NCBI GenBank assembly: GCA_030248295.1
Contig: JASANH010001365.1
Coordinates: 1 to 64,000, forward strand
Direction: 5' to 3'
Source: Mesodorylaimus sp. YZB2_4
Taxonomy: Eukaryota > Nematoda > Enoplea > Dorylaimida > Dorylaimidae
DNA: 64,000 bases
In this document: piece after piece, positions 20,914 to 32,471 of the stretch
How the letters are laid out: each line of letters starts with the position of its first letter
How positions within the stretch are numbered: the stretch's first letter is position 1
Position numbers and translations under genes: made by a program
Notes under the pieces: model-generated
Seen by the model: the letters and a program-made list of their open reading frames with translations, nothing else
Database searches by the model: none
What the model was told of the DNA's origin: nothing

Positions 20914-23765
20914 TCACTGTGCTACTATTCCTGTGATCAGCCAAGGCGTTGTGATCCAGGCGACAGTCGCGGTTCCGTTAAGAGTGCACTTGATGGAATC
21001 CAATGAATAATTTTGTCTGAAATTAAATGTCGTTTTATCTCTTGGAAAGTGTTCAACTGTGAGGAGATACCGTTGCTGCCACATCGCTGTTATAGTACCA
21101 TTCAACGCTGCAATTTGCTCATTGAGACAGAACATTTGAGCCATCAGACATTTGATATCGTTTTTCCAAGCGTTGATTTCGGTAGTCGTGTTTTCACAGC
21201 CGATCCCTGGCGGGCCGATCAATCCTCGGTCTCCAGCCTTTCCATCTTTACCCTGTTCCAATACATTACACTCATCACAAGTTTCATTCCTTTGTAATTA
21301 CAGAGACTTACTGACGGACCCACAAGTCCGACCCAGGGTTGCCAGACGCTTGAAGTGAATCCCGTCGCACGTGACCCTACAGACCTTCACAAAACCTTCA
21401 TCACTTATCCAAAAGCCGTCAATAATTCCCTCTTAAAAAAAAACGCTTGCGGTATCAACGAGCTGAAATCACAACGAGGCCAGACAAAGGGGGCATCAAG
21501 CTTTCACTGAACGGCGCCATGCAACATTTCTTCGATAAAATCTAATAACTTATAAGCATAGTAAAAACAAGATTAGTACCTCCAGCTTCTTCAACCTCAA
21601 CATCAGTAGCGTCCAACTCAGAATTAAACATTTTCCTCTTTGGCGCAATAAAATTATGGGGCTGAGCACCTTGATAAAAACACAGAATCTACATACTGCG
21701 TCACACACGAGTCCATATCTCCCCGACCCTTGGTCCTGGAATGATCCAAGAAATATCACAATGATCCCGAGATGATAAGCAATCGAATTTTCTTTTTAAA
21801 GTTCTCCTAGGTCCCATCATTCGTGAGATCCCGCCAGAAGTGTAAACTCAGATTTCTTCGCAAAAAACTTGGGCTTATCCTTGAAAAAGGAAAAACAAAC
21901 CGCGAATAATAATTTCACCAGAGATGCTTCTTGGTGTGCAGATGCTACAATATGCATATGCTGCATGCATTATTGATGCATCTGGAGGAGACAATTGCAA
22001 TGGCCCGAATTTTTTAGAATCTTCTCTGGGCCATGCTCGTCTTATAAGCTGGATCCTCTTATAAGATCCGTTTTTTCCCCACTGCTTTTTTTGTCATACA
22101 GAAAAATTGGCTTGTTGTAGCCACGCAATGGTTTCGTAAAGGTAATTTAGGCACAAAAGCGTGTAGGTTGGAAAAATTAAGTCACCTGATTCTCACTGGT
22201 AATCTCACCATTGGAGTATGGATATATTGATTCGTCCCCTTTATAGTAAAGCTGTGTATACAAAGAAAAAAGCTTGAATTAGGGAGAAAGCCGTGCACTA
22301 GCAAAAAAATTGGGACCTATAACGGGCAGCGGATCGATTTGGTGTTTTTTTGCCTAGTGTAGAAGGTGTTTGAGAAAATCCCCTCATACCTTAACAGAAT
22401 GGCAAAAACCTTCACCAAAACCTCCACTGACCAGTCCCCTCCACAAAAACCACCGCTAGGCCAAAATCCTGTCAAAAATGACGGGAAACCTTTACATCTG
22501 GCAACCCTGGTCCGACCTGACCCTTCTCGCCACGTATACTGTCGCCGAAATTACCCTTTTCTCCAGGCTCACCGGATGCACCAGTTGCGCCTGTGTTAAG
22601 ATACACAGTACCGTCATCCGGGGCTATTTCGGACCAGCGGGGCAATTTTGGAAAACAGTTGCATGTAGCTTTTGACATTACCCCGACAGAGAGTGTCACC
22701 GCAGAGCTTGGTCGTTTAACATGCCATTTTATAGCTTAAACTCTTTTTTATCAAAACCAAACGCTGTGCGCCGCCTAAAAGTCAGATACGGTAAGAAAAC
22801 ACAATTATGTATTCTCAACCTATAAAAATTTCAGGGAATTCTCTGGCTGCAAACTTGTTCTCGCGTTTGGGCTACAGATGAATGTGCTGGATGGAATTTG
22901 GTTTTTGACAGTCTCTCCGCCTAAGTTGCTTGGCTTTCTTGTCTTTCTGGCCTACCTTCTCCAGAGAGCCCCATGTCAATAATTTGAGAGGCGACATTTT
23001 TATTTCTCAAGAGTCCCCCTTTGGAATCAAGAATTTTCACCTTCATAATTCGGTGCTAAAGGTAAAAAAAATTGGCTTTTTTCTACAAAGTGCGAGTGCT
23101 GGAGCAGTTTTTGACAAAAAACTTCTTCCAGGTGCGCTCGAAAAGATTTTTCACGCAGTATTTCGATTCTTTAACATCTTAGCATTCCACCGATGGATTA
23201 AATTACAGGTTTCATGAATTTTTTTGTTAGAAATTCGATAATGATTGTAGCGCAGTGGGGAGAAAACGTCCGAAATAGCCCCGGATGACTGTACACCATT
23301 TTACATAATGCCCTAGCGATAAAGAAGAACCGATTCCTACCTTTCTCTCCCTTGACACCAGGTTTGCCGGGGGGGGGGGGGGGGGGGGGGAGGCCTGCCA
23401 GGCCAGACTCGCCTTTCTGACCTTTTTGGCTGACTTGTCTATGTTTTCCATTTGGTCCTTGTTCGCCCTAGAGTGAACGCCACTGGTAAAAATGCGGCAT
23501 CGACTGTCTTTTTCAGAAAAAAAGCCCCCGCGGCCAGTGGGTCAAAAAATACAACTATCAGTCGCCCCACCTCACTTTCGGAGGTGCTTACAGTAAACGC
23601 AGTCGAAGACACATCCATTGCGGTATGATCCATTTTCGGACCAGATTCTTCCAGCTCATCAAAAGAGTTGCAATTAATCGTGCCCTGCAGGCAATTGCAC
23701 ACTGACGCTGATTTTGACGGAACTGATAAAAGCCCAGGGAAAAACAGAGCCAAGTCCAACGACAT
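20914..23765 (-). CDS. Secreted collagen-like protein, spliced gene
   Basis: Exon 1 (23765-23592) encodes a signal-peptide-like start (MSLDLALFFPGLLSVPSKSA) and a Cys motif CNCLQGTINC. It ends at a GTAAGC donor. Exon 2 (about 23470-23338) follows a CTCTAG acceptor in the same phase and encodes Gly-X-Y repeats (GEQGPNGKH, KGQKGESGLAG, GKPGVKGEKG), broken by a 22-base C run. Exon 3 (22590-22496) continues Gly-X-Y (GASGEPGEKGNFG) in matching phase. A small exon ending GLVGPS (donor at 21309) joins exon 5 (21252-20914): GKDGKAGDRGLIGPPG, then a non-collagen domain of about 85 residues. One exon between 22.5 and 21.4 kb is unresolved. Host matrix protein is likely. A viral collagen-like fibre is possible given the neighbouring ORF. 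Confidence 0.7.
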
Positions 23766-23813
23766 GTCTTGATAATCGCACTCATATCAAACTCAATTTC
23801 GGTTGTGTAGCGT

Positions 23814-23942
23814 TTACAATTCAATTCCGAAAAATCTTTTTTCAGAAATCAATCCGGTACACTGAACCTTCGAAAAACCGCAAACGCAAGTGGCGTTTGC
23901 ACGAGAGACCAGAATCAGAAACAGGGCCGGAAATAAATTCAT
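23814..23942 (-). CDS. Short secreted ORF with the same Cys motif
   Basis: Forty-two residues begin with a hydrophobic signal-like segment (MNLFPALFLILVSRANA) followed by TCVCGFSKVQC. The C-x-C-x6-C spacing equals that in exon 1 of the collagen-like gene just downstream and in the ORF at 24423, and resembles the start of LRR N-terminal caps. It may be a first exon whose donor I cannot place, or a decayed tandem paralogue. Confidence 0.4.
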   Translation of the reverse strand: MNLFPALFLILVSRANATCVCGFSKVQCTGLISEKRFFGIEL

Positions 23943-24422
23943 TATGAGGAGTTTCTTGCGATTGGAGTCGAACGAAAGTAAATAATGAAATATTGTACAA
24001 GCTGTATGCATGACCCTTTTCCACTGGCGGCGCACGGTCTAGCCTTACCTGATACCAGGCCGCTTTATAGCAATTAAAAAAGCCGTAAGCACTGTGAAGC
24101 ACTGTGAGCTTTCTTACTGTAAATATTTTGCCGCCTTCCATTCATATGGCTACAAGCATGCAAGTGCCGCAGTATATGCAAAAGTGTTCTACTTCACAAC
24201 ACTGTCAATGCTGAAAGCGCTGAACCCACTTTTTTGAATCTGGTGCTAGACATTTATGCAGTCTATAGCATCAGGAAAATCACTTCACTTAAATGGAACA
24301 TAAAATAAATTTATAGAGCCTGTGTGCTTCACCAGGAATTATAAGAACTCGAAATAGATACAGTAATTCAGTTTCATTAATTTGAAAAATCTGAATATAT
24401 TTGAATCAGAAAAATTCTAAAA

Positions 24423-24578
24423 ATGAAAGTGTTTTTTAAAATATTGACATTTTGCTATTTTGTCGCGATTAGTCATGAGGCTTGCTTCTGTGTCGATGAT
24501 CAAACGATGGTGTGCGATAGTATTATTGACGAGTCAAATTTGTTTGAAACAGCTTGCAAAAATTTCATCAGATTTTAA
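24423..24578 (+). CDS. Short secreted ORF, inverted paralogue of the Cys-motif family
   Basis: Fifty-one residues: signal-like start (MKVFFKILTFCYFVAISHEA), then CFCVDDQTMVC, the third instance of C-x-C-x6-C within 1 kb, here on the plus strand. It may be exon 1 of a longer gene; a Cys-rich frame continues at 24762-25085 but I could not connect it. Confidence 0.4.
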   Translation: MKVFFKILTFCYFVAISHEACFCVDDQTMVCDSIIDESNLFETACKNFIRF

Positions 24579-25676
24579 AAAATCAGATCTGATGGTCGAA
24601 ATTTGTGCCCGTTTTATCCACGTAAAATTTTGACAAAGTTGCGTCACGTCTCACTTGAGAACGGCCAAGGTACGCAGCTTTACATTATACTTGCTTGTTC
24701 CTAGATCTAAGGTCTTACGACCTTTTCGCGTAACATACAGTTTATAGACCTATGTCATGTCATGCTAAGACCAGTCTTACCCCTCTTTAGATTGTGCGTG
24801 CGTGTTGAATGTGGAATGTGCCAGTTCTTTAACAGCACCGTCATAACACCAAATTGGGAGATCGACGGCGATATCTGCCATCGTTATTTGTATCGTAATT
24901 TTGGCGATCGGCTGTTCCGCTGGAATTGTTTTCTTATATCGAAACCAAAAATTTTGTTTTGCTCGGCCTTTACCAGACCTCCATGTTTCCCTGATCAATG
25001 CTTAAAACGAGGATTTCTTCTATTTTTGGACTTTTTCTCATGTAGGTGCGTGAGTGGCGTATTTGTGTACGATATAATGACATGAGTGAATTAGGTGTTG
25101 TGCTCTTGAGCACGTAATTTGAGGAAAATTACCCAAAAATTGGAAACTCGGCATGTGCTCCTTCTTTTAATGTTTTGCACTTTTGTTTGCTAGTTTTCAG
25201 GCCAATATTGGTTAAGTGGACGAAAACCTTTGCTATGTTTCTGAATGACTGATGACTTTTGAGAAATGGCTGCTGTTTCGTTTTTTTCCTTATGAAACAC
25301 TTCCATGATCAAACTCGTGATGGATCCATGGGGGCGCGGTAGCGTCCCCCATGTAGTACATGTGCCACACCAACAACGATATCTCAACAGCCTGATGTCA
25401 TGAAGCGATGAAATTACGTTTCTTGGGGTAACTTTCCACTAGATTAAGTTCTACCAAAGAAATTTGCAAGATCTTTTTCCGTTCGGGCTCCACCCATACT
25501 AGTAGTGCGGGGGTGAAAATGTTAGGTTTTTTATGTTTGCAACAACTCGCAAACCGAGTGGCCGAAACCGATTAAATTTGGTATGGATATGAGGGACTAG
25601 TTGGGGAAGGTGTATACCGCGAATCTTTGAAAAATCTTCACTGGTTATCCTTCTATGGGCGAAAACGTCCCGCGTC

Positions 25677-25761
25677 ATATATGTATGTATGTACCTAGGT
25701 ACATATGTAGGTTTCTATGTATGTAGGTACGTGTGTATGTATGTATGTATGTATGTATGGA
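25677..25761. repeat. (TATG)n microsatellite
   Basis: Imperfect TATG/GTAC tetranucleotide repeats make up most of this stretch. Confidence 0.9.
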
Positions 25762-27079
25762 CCCGATAGATCACAACGCCGATCGGGAGCTGTGTGAGAG
25801 CGGGGGATCCAGCTATATGCTCAAACGAGAGGTTAACATCACTGCTGGTGCCTTTTGGCATTGATTTTGACTACGTATTGCCTCAAATTATTGTAGGGTG
25901 CTCAGAAGGGGGTCCACTCAGGTGAAATTATCATTTTTTGCACTTTCAGACCTCATAAAAACCGTCTAGAGAGGCGTAGGGCAATTTCGTATAGCTCAAT
26001 CGGATCAGGAAGGTGCGGGGAGCAATTCCTGACTGAAAAATCTTACTTATTACAAAAGTTTAAAGTTTCGGTTTTTTGGGGTCAATTTGAACAGAAAAAC
26101 CGAAAAAATTTAAAAACGCAGACAAAGTCTGCAGGATACAACTTGATGGCGTATAGATTGATCAGGATCAAATAATGTATGGAAACGCTTATCAACGCAA
26201 TGAATACACACGGAAAAGCTATATAGTTCAAAAAAGGCGGGAAATTAAAAAATGAGAATCAACATTTTATGGTTCATTTTGAGAGCTGTCTATGCACAAC
26301 AATGATAATAACACTTGGAGGATCAGGTTATGCAAAAAATTTCAAAAAAAGCGGGAAATTCAAATTAAAACATTTACTTTTAAAAAAGGTGTTTATAGAG
26401 AAAAGGAGTGTTGTGAAGAGTGACTGACAATAACAGCAGATGACAGAAGGAATGGTTTGTGAGAGCTCGCATTTTCCCTTATACTTGCGCGTCTCAAAAG
26501 CAGAACGGGGTCGCTGCATGAGCCATCAATGCGCCAACGTAATATTCGTAGTTACACAGATATGGGAAAATTGATCTAAAAACCTAGCCCTTTCCTTCCT
26601 GATGTAGCACTAAGAGCATGAAACTTATAAGACAGCAGCAAAGAAGAGCACTTTAACGGCGGGAAATTCAAATTCGAACTAAAACTAAATTTGTTAAGGA
26701 TACAAACGAGGTCACCCCAATTAGAGAAAAGTAACATGCAATAAAAAAGTGTTCTTCCTTCGCATAGGAATCAAAAACTTGGCGAGTAAACCGCAGAAAA
26801 TTCAGGTTATAATTAAGGATGAAGGATGCCCCGACTAAATTTTTATAATGTTATGCTGCCAATGACAGCATTTTTCATACATGGGTAAAGGACAAATCTT
26901 AGTCAAGCTAATGTCACACTGAGGAATTTAGACGAAGATTGAGAGGAGGGCGGCAGATTTTTAAGAATGGTGCTGTTTGCACTCGAGACTGCATGTGCTC
27001 GAACGCGGCCAGTTCTCGAGGGGGTATATTAGGTGGGTGGAGAAGAGTCAGGACTAAAAAAGGAGTGAAATACACAAAA
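25762..27079. other. No recognised gene
   Basis: AT-rich DNA with only short frames. Several stretches repeat the motif GCGGGAAATTCAAATT (about 26350 and 26660), suggesting an old repeat. Confidence 0.4.
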
Positions 27080-27245
27080 AATTCATGAAATGAAACTAGG
27101 AAAGGTAGTACATGTGGTTTAATGCGCCTTCGGAGCAGGCCGGTCTAGGCTGACAATAGGTGATCGAGAAAGATCCCGCCTGGCTACTGGCTGGTCACAT
27201 GTACTCGCGGGCTTTTAGGGTTGACAAGTAGATCATAACAACTAG
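27080..27245 (+). repeat. Left arm of a long inverted repeat enclosing the gypsy element
   Basis: This 165-bp sequence recurs inverted at 35040-35212 with few mismatches (shared blocks TTCATGAAATGAAACTAGGA, GTAGTACATGTGGTTT and GTTGACAAGTAGATCATAAC). Without the 6.5 kb gypsy insertion the unit would be about 1.6 kb, a reasonable size for a nonautonomous TIR element. Confidence 0.7.
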
Positions 27246-27544
27246 TTTTTTTATGTCATTGGGTGCGGCTGGTGACACTCATTAGACCTTGAATGACATT
27301 GCATGCAGATTGTTCATGCAATGGAGGATCTTGCATGCCTTGTATTTTATTGCTAGTGATAATCAATCACGAGAAGTAAATGCGGCACCTCATTTTGCGT
27401 GGAATGAGCGCATCTAGACATCGGAGAATGCGCATTTCATAGTTTACATTTACATTTCATAGTTTCATTTCGAAGGTACGCAGTTAGCATTCGCGCAAAG
27501 CAAAATGGTTTGAGAGCGAGGGGAGAGCTTGTTTCATGATCTTC

Positions 27545-27785
27545 TGTAATGAGGTTCACTTACATACGAAACCTTGGCTTCTGTGGACGGCACGATAGGG
27601 ATGGAAGCGATGGGACATAGCGGTCGTTAGTGGGTTTAATTAGAGACGACCAGACTCGGCGGATGCAACGATACCACTGAGCCTAAGCGCTGGCACGCTC
27701 AGAGTGCAACTTACAAACTCCGCGCGCTCCAGCAGACGCAACTGCTTACATCAAAAGTGCGCGACACTCGAATGACCTCACTACA
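27545..27785 (-). repeat. 3' LTR of the Ty3/gypsy element
   Basis: The 241-bp LTR ends in the inverted repeat TGTAATGAGGT/ACCTCACTACA. It differs from the 5' LTR (33805-34045) at 8 positions by my count (about 97% identity). CTTC at 27541-27544 is repeated at 34046-34049, a 4-bp target duplication. The element is transcribed right to left. Confidence 0.93.
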
Positions 27786-28009
27786 TTTGCCGGGGCCTCA
27801 GTTGAAGTTCGTCCCTGAACTGGGAAACAAAAAAAACGAAACATGTTAATACCATAGACATGTCACACCGACGGATCAAAACGCTGCGTCGCCTTAGGGT
27901 TCGTCCGCAAGCCCATCCGACCTTCGAGTCGTCCCTGCGAGAACTGTGGCCGGGTGTACGCCGGCTTGGACTCGACTCGCGACGCTGCCTCCGGTCTCGC
28001 AGATGGTAC

Positions 28010-28603
28010 TTAAACGGTCGGTTTGGCCATTGTTGCTGGCTTATCGCTAGGTACGGTTGTCATGGGCTTGATCTCGGACGGCGACGACGTTGGAGGTGTG
28101 GATGACAGATTAGATGGTCTGCTGGACAAAGCTGAAATAGAACTGGATGCGCTCGCATCTTTATCTTTCTGACCCGTTGTGACCTTAGAGCGATCTGCGC
28201 TCTCGATCTGAACATACCGAGGAGCGGGCACGCTTTGCGATATACTTTCCAATCGCGCCTGCAAGTCAAGTGGAGGCAAACTGGCTGGTTCCGCAGTAGG
28301 TTGAACGCTCTGCGCTTGGTGAGGGCTATCCTGCCTCACTGCCTCAGTCACTGCCTGCTGGCCGGCTGCCTGTCCTGACGTGGCTTTTGTCGTAACACGC
28401 CTTAAAGCATCCTCAAACTCTTTATCCTCATCATTCTCCAAATCTGCTCCTGGAGGTAGCTGCCATGGCGCAAAGCATGGTTTAAGCCGATTCACATGCA
28501 CCATAAGCTTTGGCGCACTTGGTTCATTCCACAAACGAATCACTACATCCACTGGCGATGGTTTGGCTAAAATTATGTGAGGACCTGCCCATTTTGGCTT
28601 CAA
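28010..28603 (-). pseudogene. pol: Gypsy pol C-terminus: GPY/F module and low-complexity tail
   Basis: The frame starts PKWAGPHIILAKPSPVDVVI, the GPY/F-like beta-barrel seen at the end of many gypsy integrases, then MVHVNRLKPCFAPWQLPP and a Ser/Thr/Pro/Gln-rich tail. The same architecture and motifs occur in the gypsy fragment at 17.6 kb. It is separated from the integrase core by in-frame stops between 28610 and 28780. Confidence 0.75.
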
Positions 28604-28777
28604 TTTCGCACCAACGCCCTATCTCTCAGACATCATCCAACAAAGTCTGTTCACATCAAATGTGTCTGGATGTATATTACGATCGTTATACTCCTTCTGA
28701 CGAACTTGAGCCTCCTTGAGATTCTGCTTCACAATCTGTCTCATGGTATTCAATCGTTCCTGAACACTAGTAGCGTA

Positions 28778-29661
28778 CTACGACGGTCGTTTGGAATCCG
28801 AAGGTGCAGCATTCAACTCACCTGGGACTACAGGTTCCCGACCGAAAAGAATGCTGTAAGGTGAATGTCCCAAGGTGGACTGTATCGTAGACCGATATGC
28901 GAATAGGATATACGGGATCCAATCATCCCATTCTCGTTCGTGTTGGCGAACATAAATGCCCAGCATAGTGCCAATGATTTTATTGGACCTCTCCGTCAAC
29001 CCGTTGCATGCTGGATGGTATGCTGTTGTCGTTTCTTTCTGATGTCACATAAGCGACACACTTCCTGCATGACCTGTGAAAGGAAATTCGACCCCTGGTC
29101 ACTCAAAAGTTCTCGAGGCGCTCCATACCGACACACTTTTTCGCGAAGGAAGCATTCAGCTATCGTCACAGCTTCTCCATTTGGTAGGGGAAAGGCTTCA
29201 CACCAACGCGAAAAGTAATCAGTGAAAACAACGATTACGGTTTTCTCTTCGCTCGTCCTAGGCAGAGGACCTATCAGGTCGACTCCAACTCTCTCCCAGG
29301 GACCCGCATATGGTATAGGTTGTAGTGGCGCCTTGATCTTCCTGTGGGCGTCCTTGAATCTAGCGCACAAAGTGCATGCTAGGACAAAATTCTCAGTATC
29401 TCGATAGTAACCATCCCAATAATATTTCGCTGAGACTTTGAAAAACGTCTTACTCATACCGAAATGTCCCGCAAAGACACTTCCATGACACTGCTGCAAA
29501 ATTTTTGTCCGCATATGCTTCGGTACAACTACTTGTACTGTGGGTTCTGACGACTTTCCCCCATTTCGCAATGTGAACCAACACTCCGTGCCGCATGGTG
29601 TATCTAGGTTTTTCCATGCAAAACTGTTTAACCAGAGACTCATTCTCAGGCATGATTCCAT
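28778..29661 (-). pseudogene. pol: Gypsy integrase, one frameshift
   Basis: An H2C2 finger (QQCHGSVFAGHFG ... CTLCARFK) is followed by the catalytic core: first Asp in VGVDLIGPLP, second in LLSDQGSNFLS, Glu in MTERSNKIIG. The frame changes near 29033, between the second Asp and the Glu. The related copy at 17.2 kb reads straight through this region, so a one-base indel is the likely cause. Confidence 0.85.
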
Positions 29662-31210
29662 GCTCGATGAAATCTGCTAGCTGTCTCAGATATGGATCAG
29701 CTCGTTTCTCCTGCGCGAGCTCGTGCCATCGCGCCCTCTCTTCCCACGCACCTATGTCAACAGCACCGATCAACCTATCCATCTCAGTCTTCTCTGGAGA
29801 TGTGGGCATGCTTAGCCGCGACAGCATGTCGACATTGGCATGGTTCTTACCTGGTCGATATACCACTTGAAACTCAGAACCTGCCAGTTGTGCAATCCAA
29901 CGTGTAAATCTCCCATCCTGAATCTTGTTTTTGAAGATATAAACTAATCGCAGGTGATCAGTGACCACATAGAATGGCTTTCCATATATGTATGGTCTGG
30001 AAAGTTTAACAGCCCAATGCACTGCCAAGCCTTCAAGTTCTGTCACAGGGTACTTCGGTTCGGCGCCCTCGAGCGTTCTACTGGCGAAAACTACAGGATG
30101 TTCCCGTCCATCATCCGCGCGCTGAGCCAAGATAGCACCCAGGCCATATTGGCTCGCATCTGTGAAAATAAAGAACAGTTTAGAAAAGTCAGGATATCTC
30201 AAAACAGGATACGATGTAAGCATTCTTTTCAATTTTTCAAACGCCTCCTGGCACTCTTCAGTCCAGTGAAACTTCACGTTCTCCTTCGTCAGATCGTACA
30301 ATGGTCTCGTTATTCGCGAAAAATCCATGATAAATCTGCGATAAAATGTAGCCATGCCAAGGAATCTCCGCACAGCGGCCTTGTCTCGCCTTGTCAGCGG
30401 CTGAGATGCCAACGCCCAGGCGTGCGTTGGCATCTCAGCTACAGCACGGACCTTCTCGCGATCAGGTTTCAGTCCTTCCGCAGTCACGCGGTAGCCCAAA
30501 AACGATATATCCTGCATCAAGAACGTACACTTTGATAAATTGACCCTAAGCCCCGCCTTATGAAGTCTCTCAAGCACTGCATTTAGTCGCTGTTGATGCT
30601 GTTCGAACGAGCTCCCAAACACCATTATGTCGTCCAGATACACTAGACAGTCTGCCCATTGCAGTCCTGAAAGCACCACGTCCATTAGCCGTTGGAATGT
30701 ACCAGGACAATTTTTCAGTCCAAATGGGAGCACTTTCCACTGGTGCTGCCCAGACGGTACTCTGAAAGCAGTCTTCGGCACATCCTCAGGAGCTAACTTG
30801 ATTTGATGAAATGCACTTAGCAAATCAAGCGTGGAAAAATATTTAGCCCCATGCAATGCGTCAAGTATCTCATCCAACCTAGTCAACGGGTATTCATCCC
30901 GCATAGTGATCTCATTCAGTCTTCGGAAATCAATGCAAAACCTCCATGTGTTGTTCTTCTTCTTAGGAAGTACTACAGGCGAGCTCCAACTAGAACTAGA
31001 GTCTTCTATCTGATCCGCCCGTTTCAAGGTGTCAACAAAATCCTTGATGACCTGCCGTTGAAGAAAAGGGACCCGTCTGGGTGGCTGGTGTACAGGAGGA
31101 TGATTGCCTGTATTGATAACATGTTTCACTGGCGCCGTCACAGGTGTCAGTTCCTCTGGTTTACTGGCGAAGAGACCTGCGGCGACCCATTTCAGCAAGA
31201 ACTGTTTCAT
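29450..31210 (-). pseudogene. pol: Gypsy reverse transcriptase-RNase H
   Basis: The 586-residue frame has the RT active site YLDD at residues 191-194, with FCIDFRRLNE, LDLLSAFHQI and LPFGLKNCPGTFQ upstream. A connection region and RNase H follow (FTDAS at 349-353, TDH near 417). The frame leaves the true pol frame near 29570. An in-frame TAG at 31220-31222 separates it from the protease. A 16-bp palindrome at 30400-30439 inserts about a dozen residues (HAWALASQPL region) between RT and RNase H where relatives run directly into RRFLGM. Confidence 0.9.
30400..30439. repeat. Perfect 16-bp palindrome inside pol, in frame
   Basis: GCTGAGATGCCAACGC pairs perfectly with its complement across an 8-nt loop. 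Because the surrounding protein is well conserved, the second arm and loop look like an added, inverted copy that kept the frame. Confidence 0.85.
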
Positions 31211-31219
31211 GCTTATGGC

Positions 31220-31888
31220 CTATTGCTCGGAGACACCTAAGAGCATGCCATGCACTATGTTCTGTGCCCTCTGTTTTGTCTGCTCAGACACTGGAAAAGC
31301 CGTATTCGCAACATCGAATTCCGTCTCGATTGTGCCCAAGCGCTGGCCTTCCATCAGCACAATCGGAGCCTGCGTGCTATTCATCACCAAGATATGTAGA
31401 CGACCATCATTCACACGAGTTAGTGCGCTCGCCACCAGAAGTGGGTGGTCATCATCTGTCCGCTGCGCCGGCTCTCCAGCGAGTAAAGCCGTGCCTGCCG
31501 CAACACTCGCTGTGCCATAAATATATTTCTGGCTCCTAGCAGGTATTGTGATCGTTTCCGCCACATACACTGTCGAGTGCTCTGTATCTGGAGTGTCGCC
31601 TAATAAGTGATCCAAATCAACTGTAGGCAGTCTCCTAGCAGCACCCTCTGGAAAGTCAATTCGAATAGCTCCAAACTTGCTTAGGAAGTCTCGTCCAAGT
31701 AGAAATGGAATCACCAAATCGTTGGCGATAAGAAATTGCTGCTTCACAATTCGATTGTGTATCCTCACTCGCAACTCGACTATTTCATTCATATGCACCA
31801 TAGGACCACTGATGCCTTGGACTGGGATGCTCCTTCTCCTGTCCACCGTCAATCCTTTCCCATTTACAGTCCTGTATTTAGAATCCAA
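31220..31888 (-). pseudogene. pol: Gypsy aspartic protease region
   Basis: The frame carries the retropepsin second half (PFLLGRDFLSKFGAIRIDF is the family's LLG-x-D/FL element), then a linker to RT. The active-site motif DTG is not found. The upstream frame ending near 31900 reads VEVSYQVSL where relatives have V-DTG-A-Q-V-S-L, so the catalytic Asp appears replaced by Glu in a degraded site. A GTAAGC that looks like a splice donor lies in the same place. The stop at 31220-31222 is TAG, in frame with RT. Confidence 0.7.
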
Positions 31889-32471
31889 ATAATCGACAAG
31901 CTTACCTGATATGAAACTTCGACCCGCGCCCGTTCGATAATCGGATTCGGGACGTAAACCCTGACATCATCAATAATTACGGGTGTAAACTTTGGACTGA
32001 CAGCCTCTCTCTGCCCTTGTGCATTTCCTTGCACGTCAACATACAGCTGTCGAATACTCGCGTACTCCACTGCTGTAAATTCCCTGGATTCAAAAACGTT
32101 GTCTTTCATAACATCGCGCAACCCTTCTCGGTTAGCATTACATCTGCGCAGTCTGCTACACAAAGATTGCTCTCGTTTCTTTACCGACAACAAACACCCT
32201 ATCCTGGCGTTACGTTTCCTAAACAAGCTACGAACGCAACTCCTTGCACATGAAAATCTCTTAATCCTACGTAACCACGATTGGTGTTGCCACAACACAA
32301 TGGGCCAACCAAACGAACGCAGAATTTCCCAAAAATAAATGAAAGAACACTTATTAACTTTTTCAAACAAAAACTGCAGCATTACCAGAAGAATGATTGC
32401 AGGGTAGGTACACATGCCCGTGCAAAACTGGTACACTCCCAAAACACAAATTACTAAATCAAAAACAAATG

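Noticed and set aside
25677..25761. Telomere-like or CRISPR-like repeats
   Set aside because: It is a simple TATG microsatellite without spacers.
31220..31222. Programmed TAG read-through between gypsy protease and RT
   Set aside because: The element has other frameshifts and stops, so a random nonsense mutation is the simpler reading.
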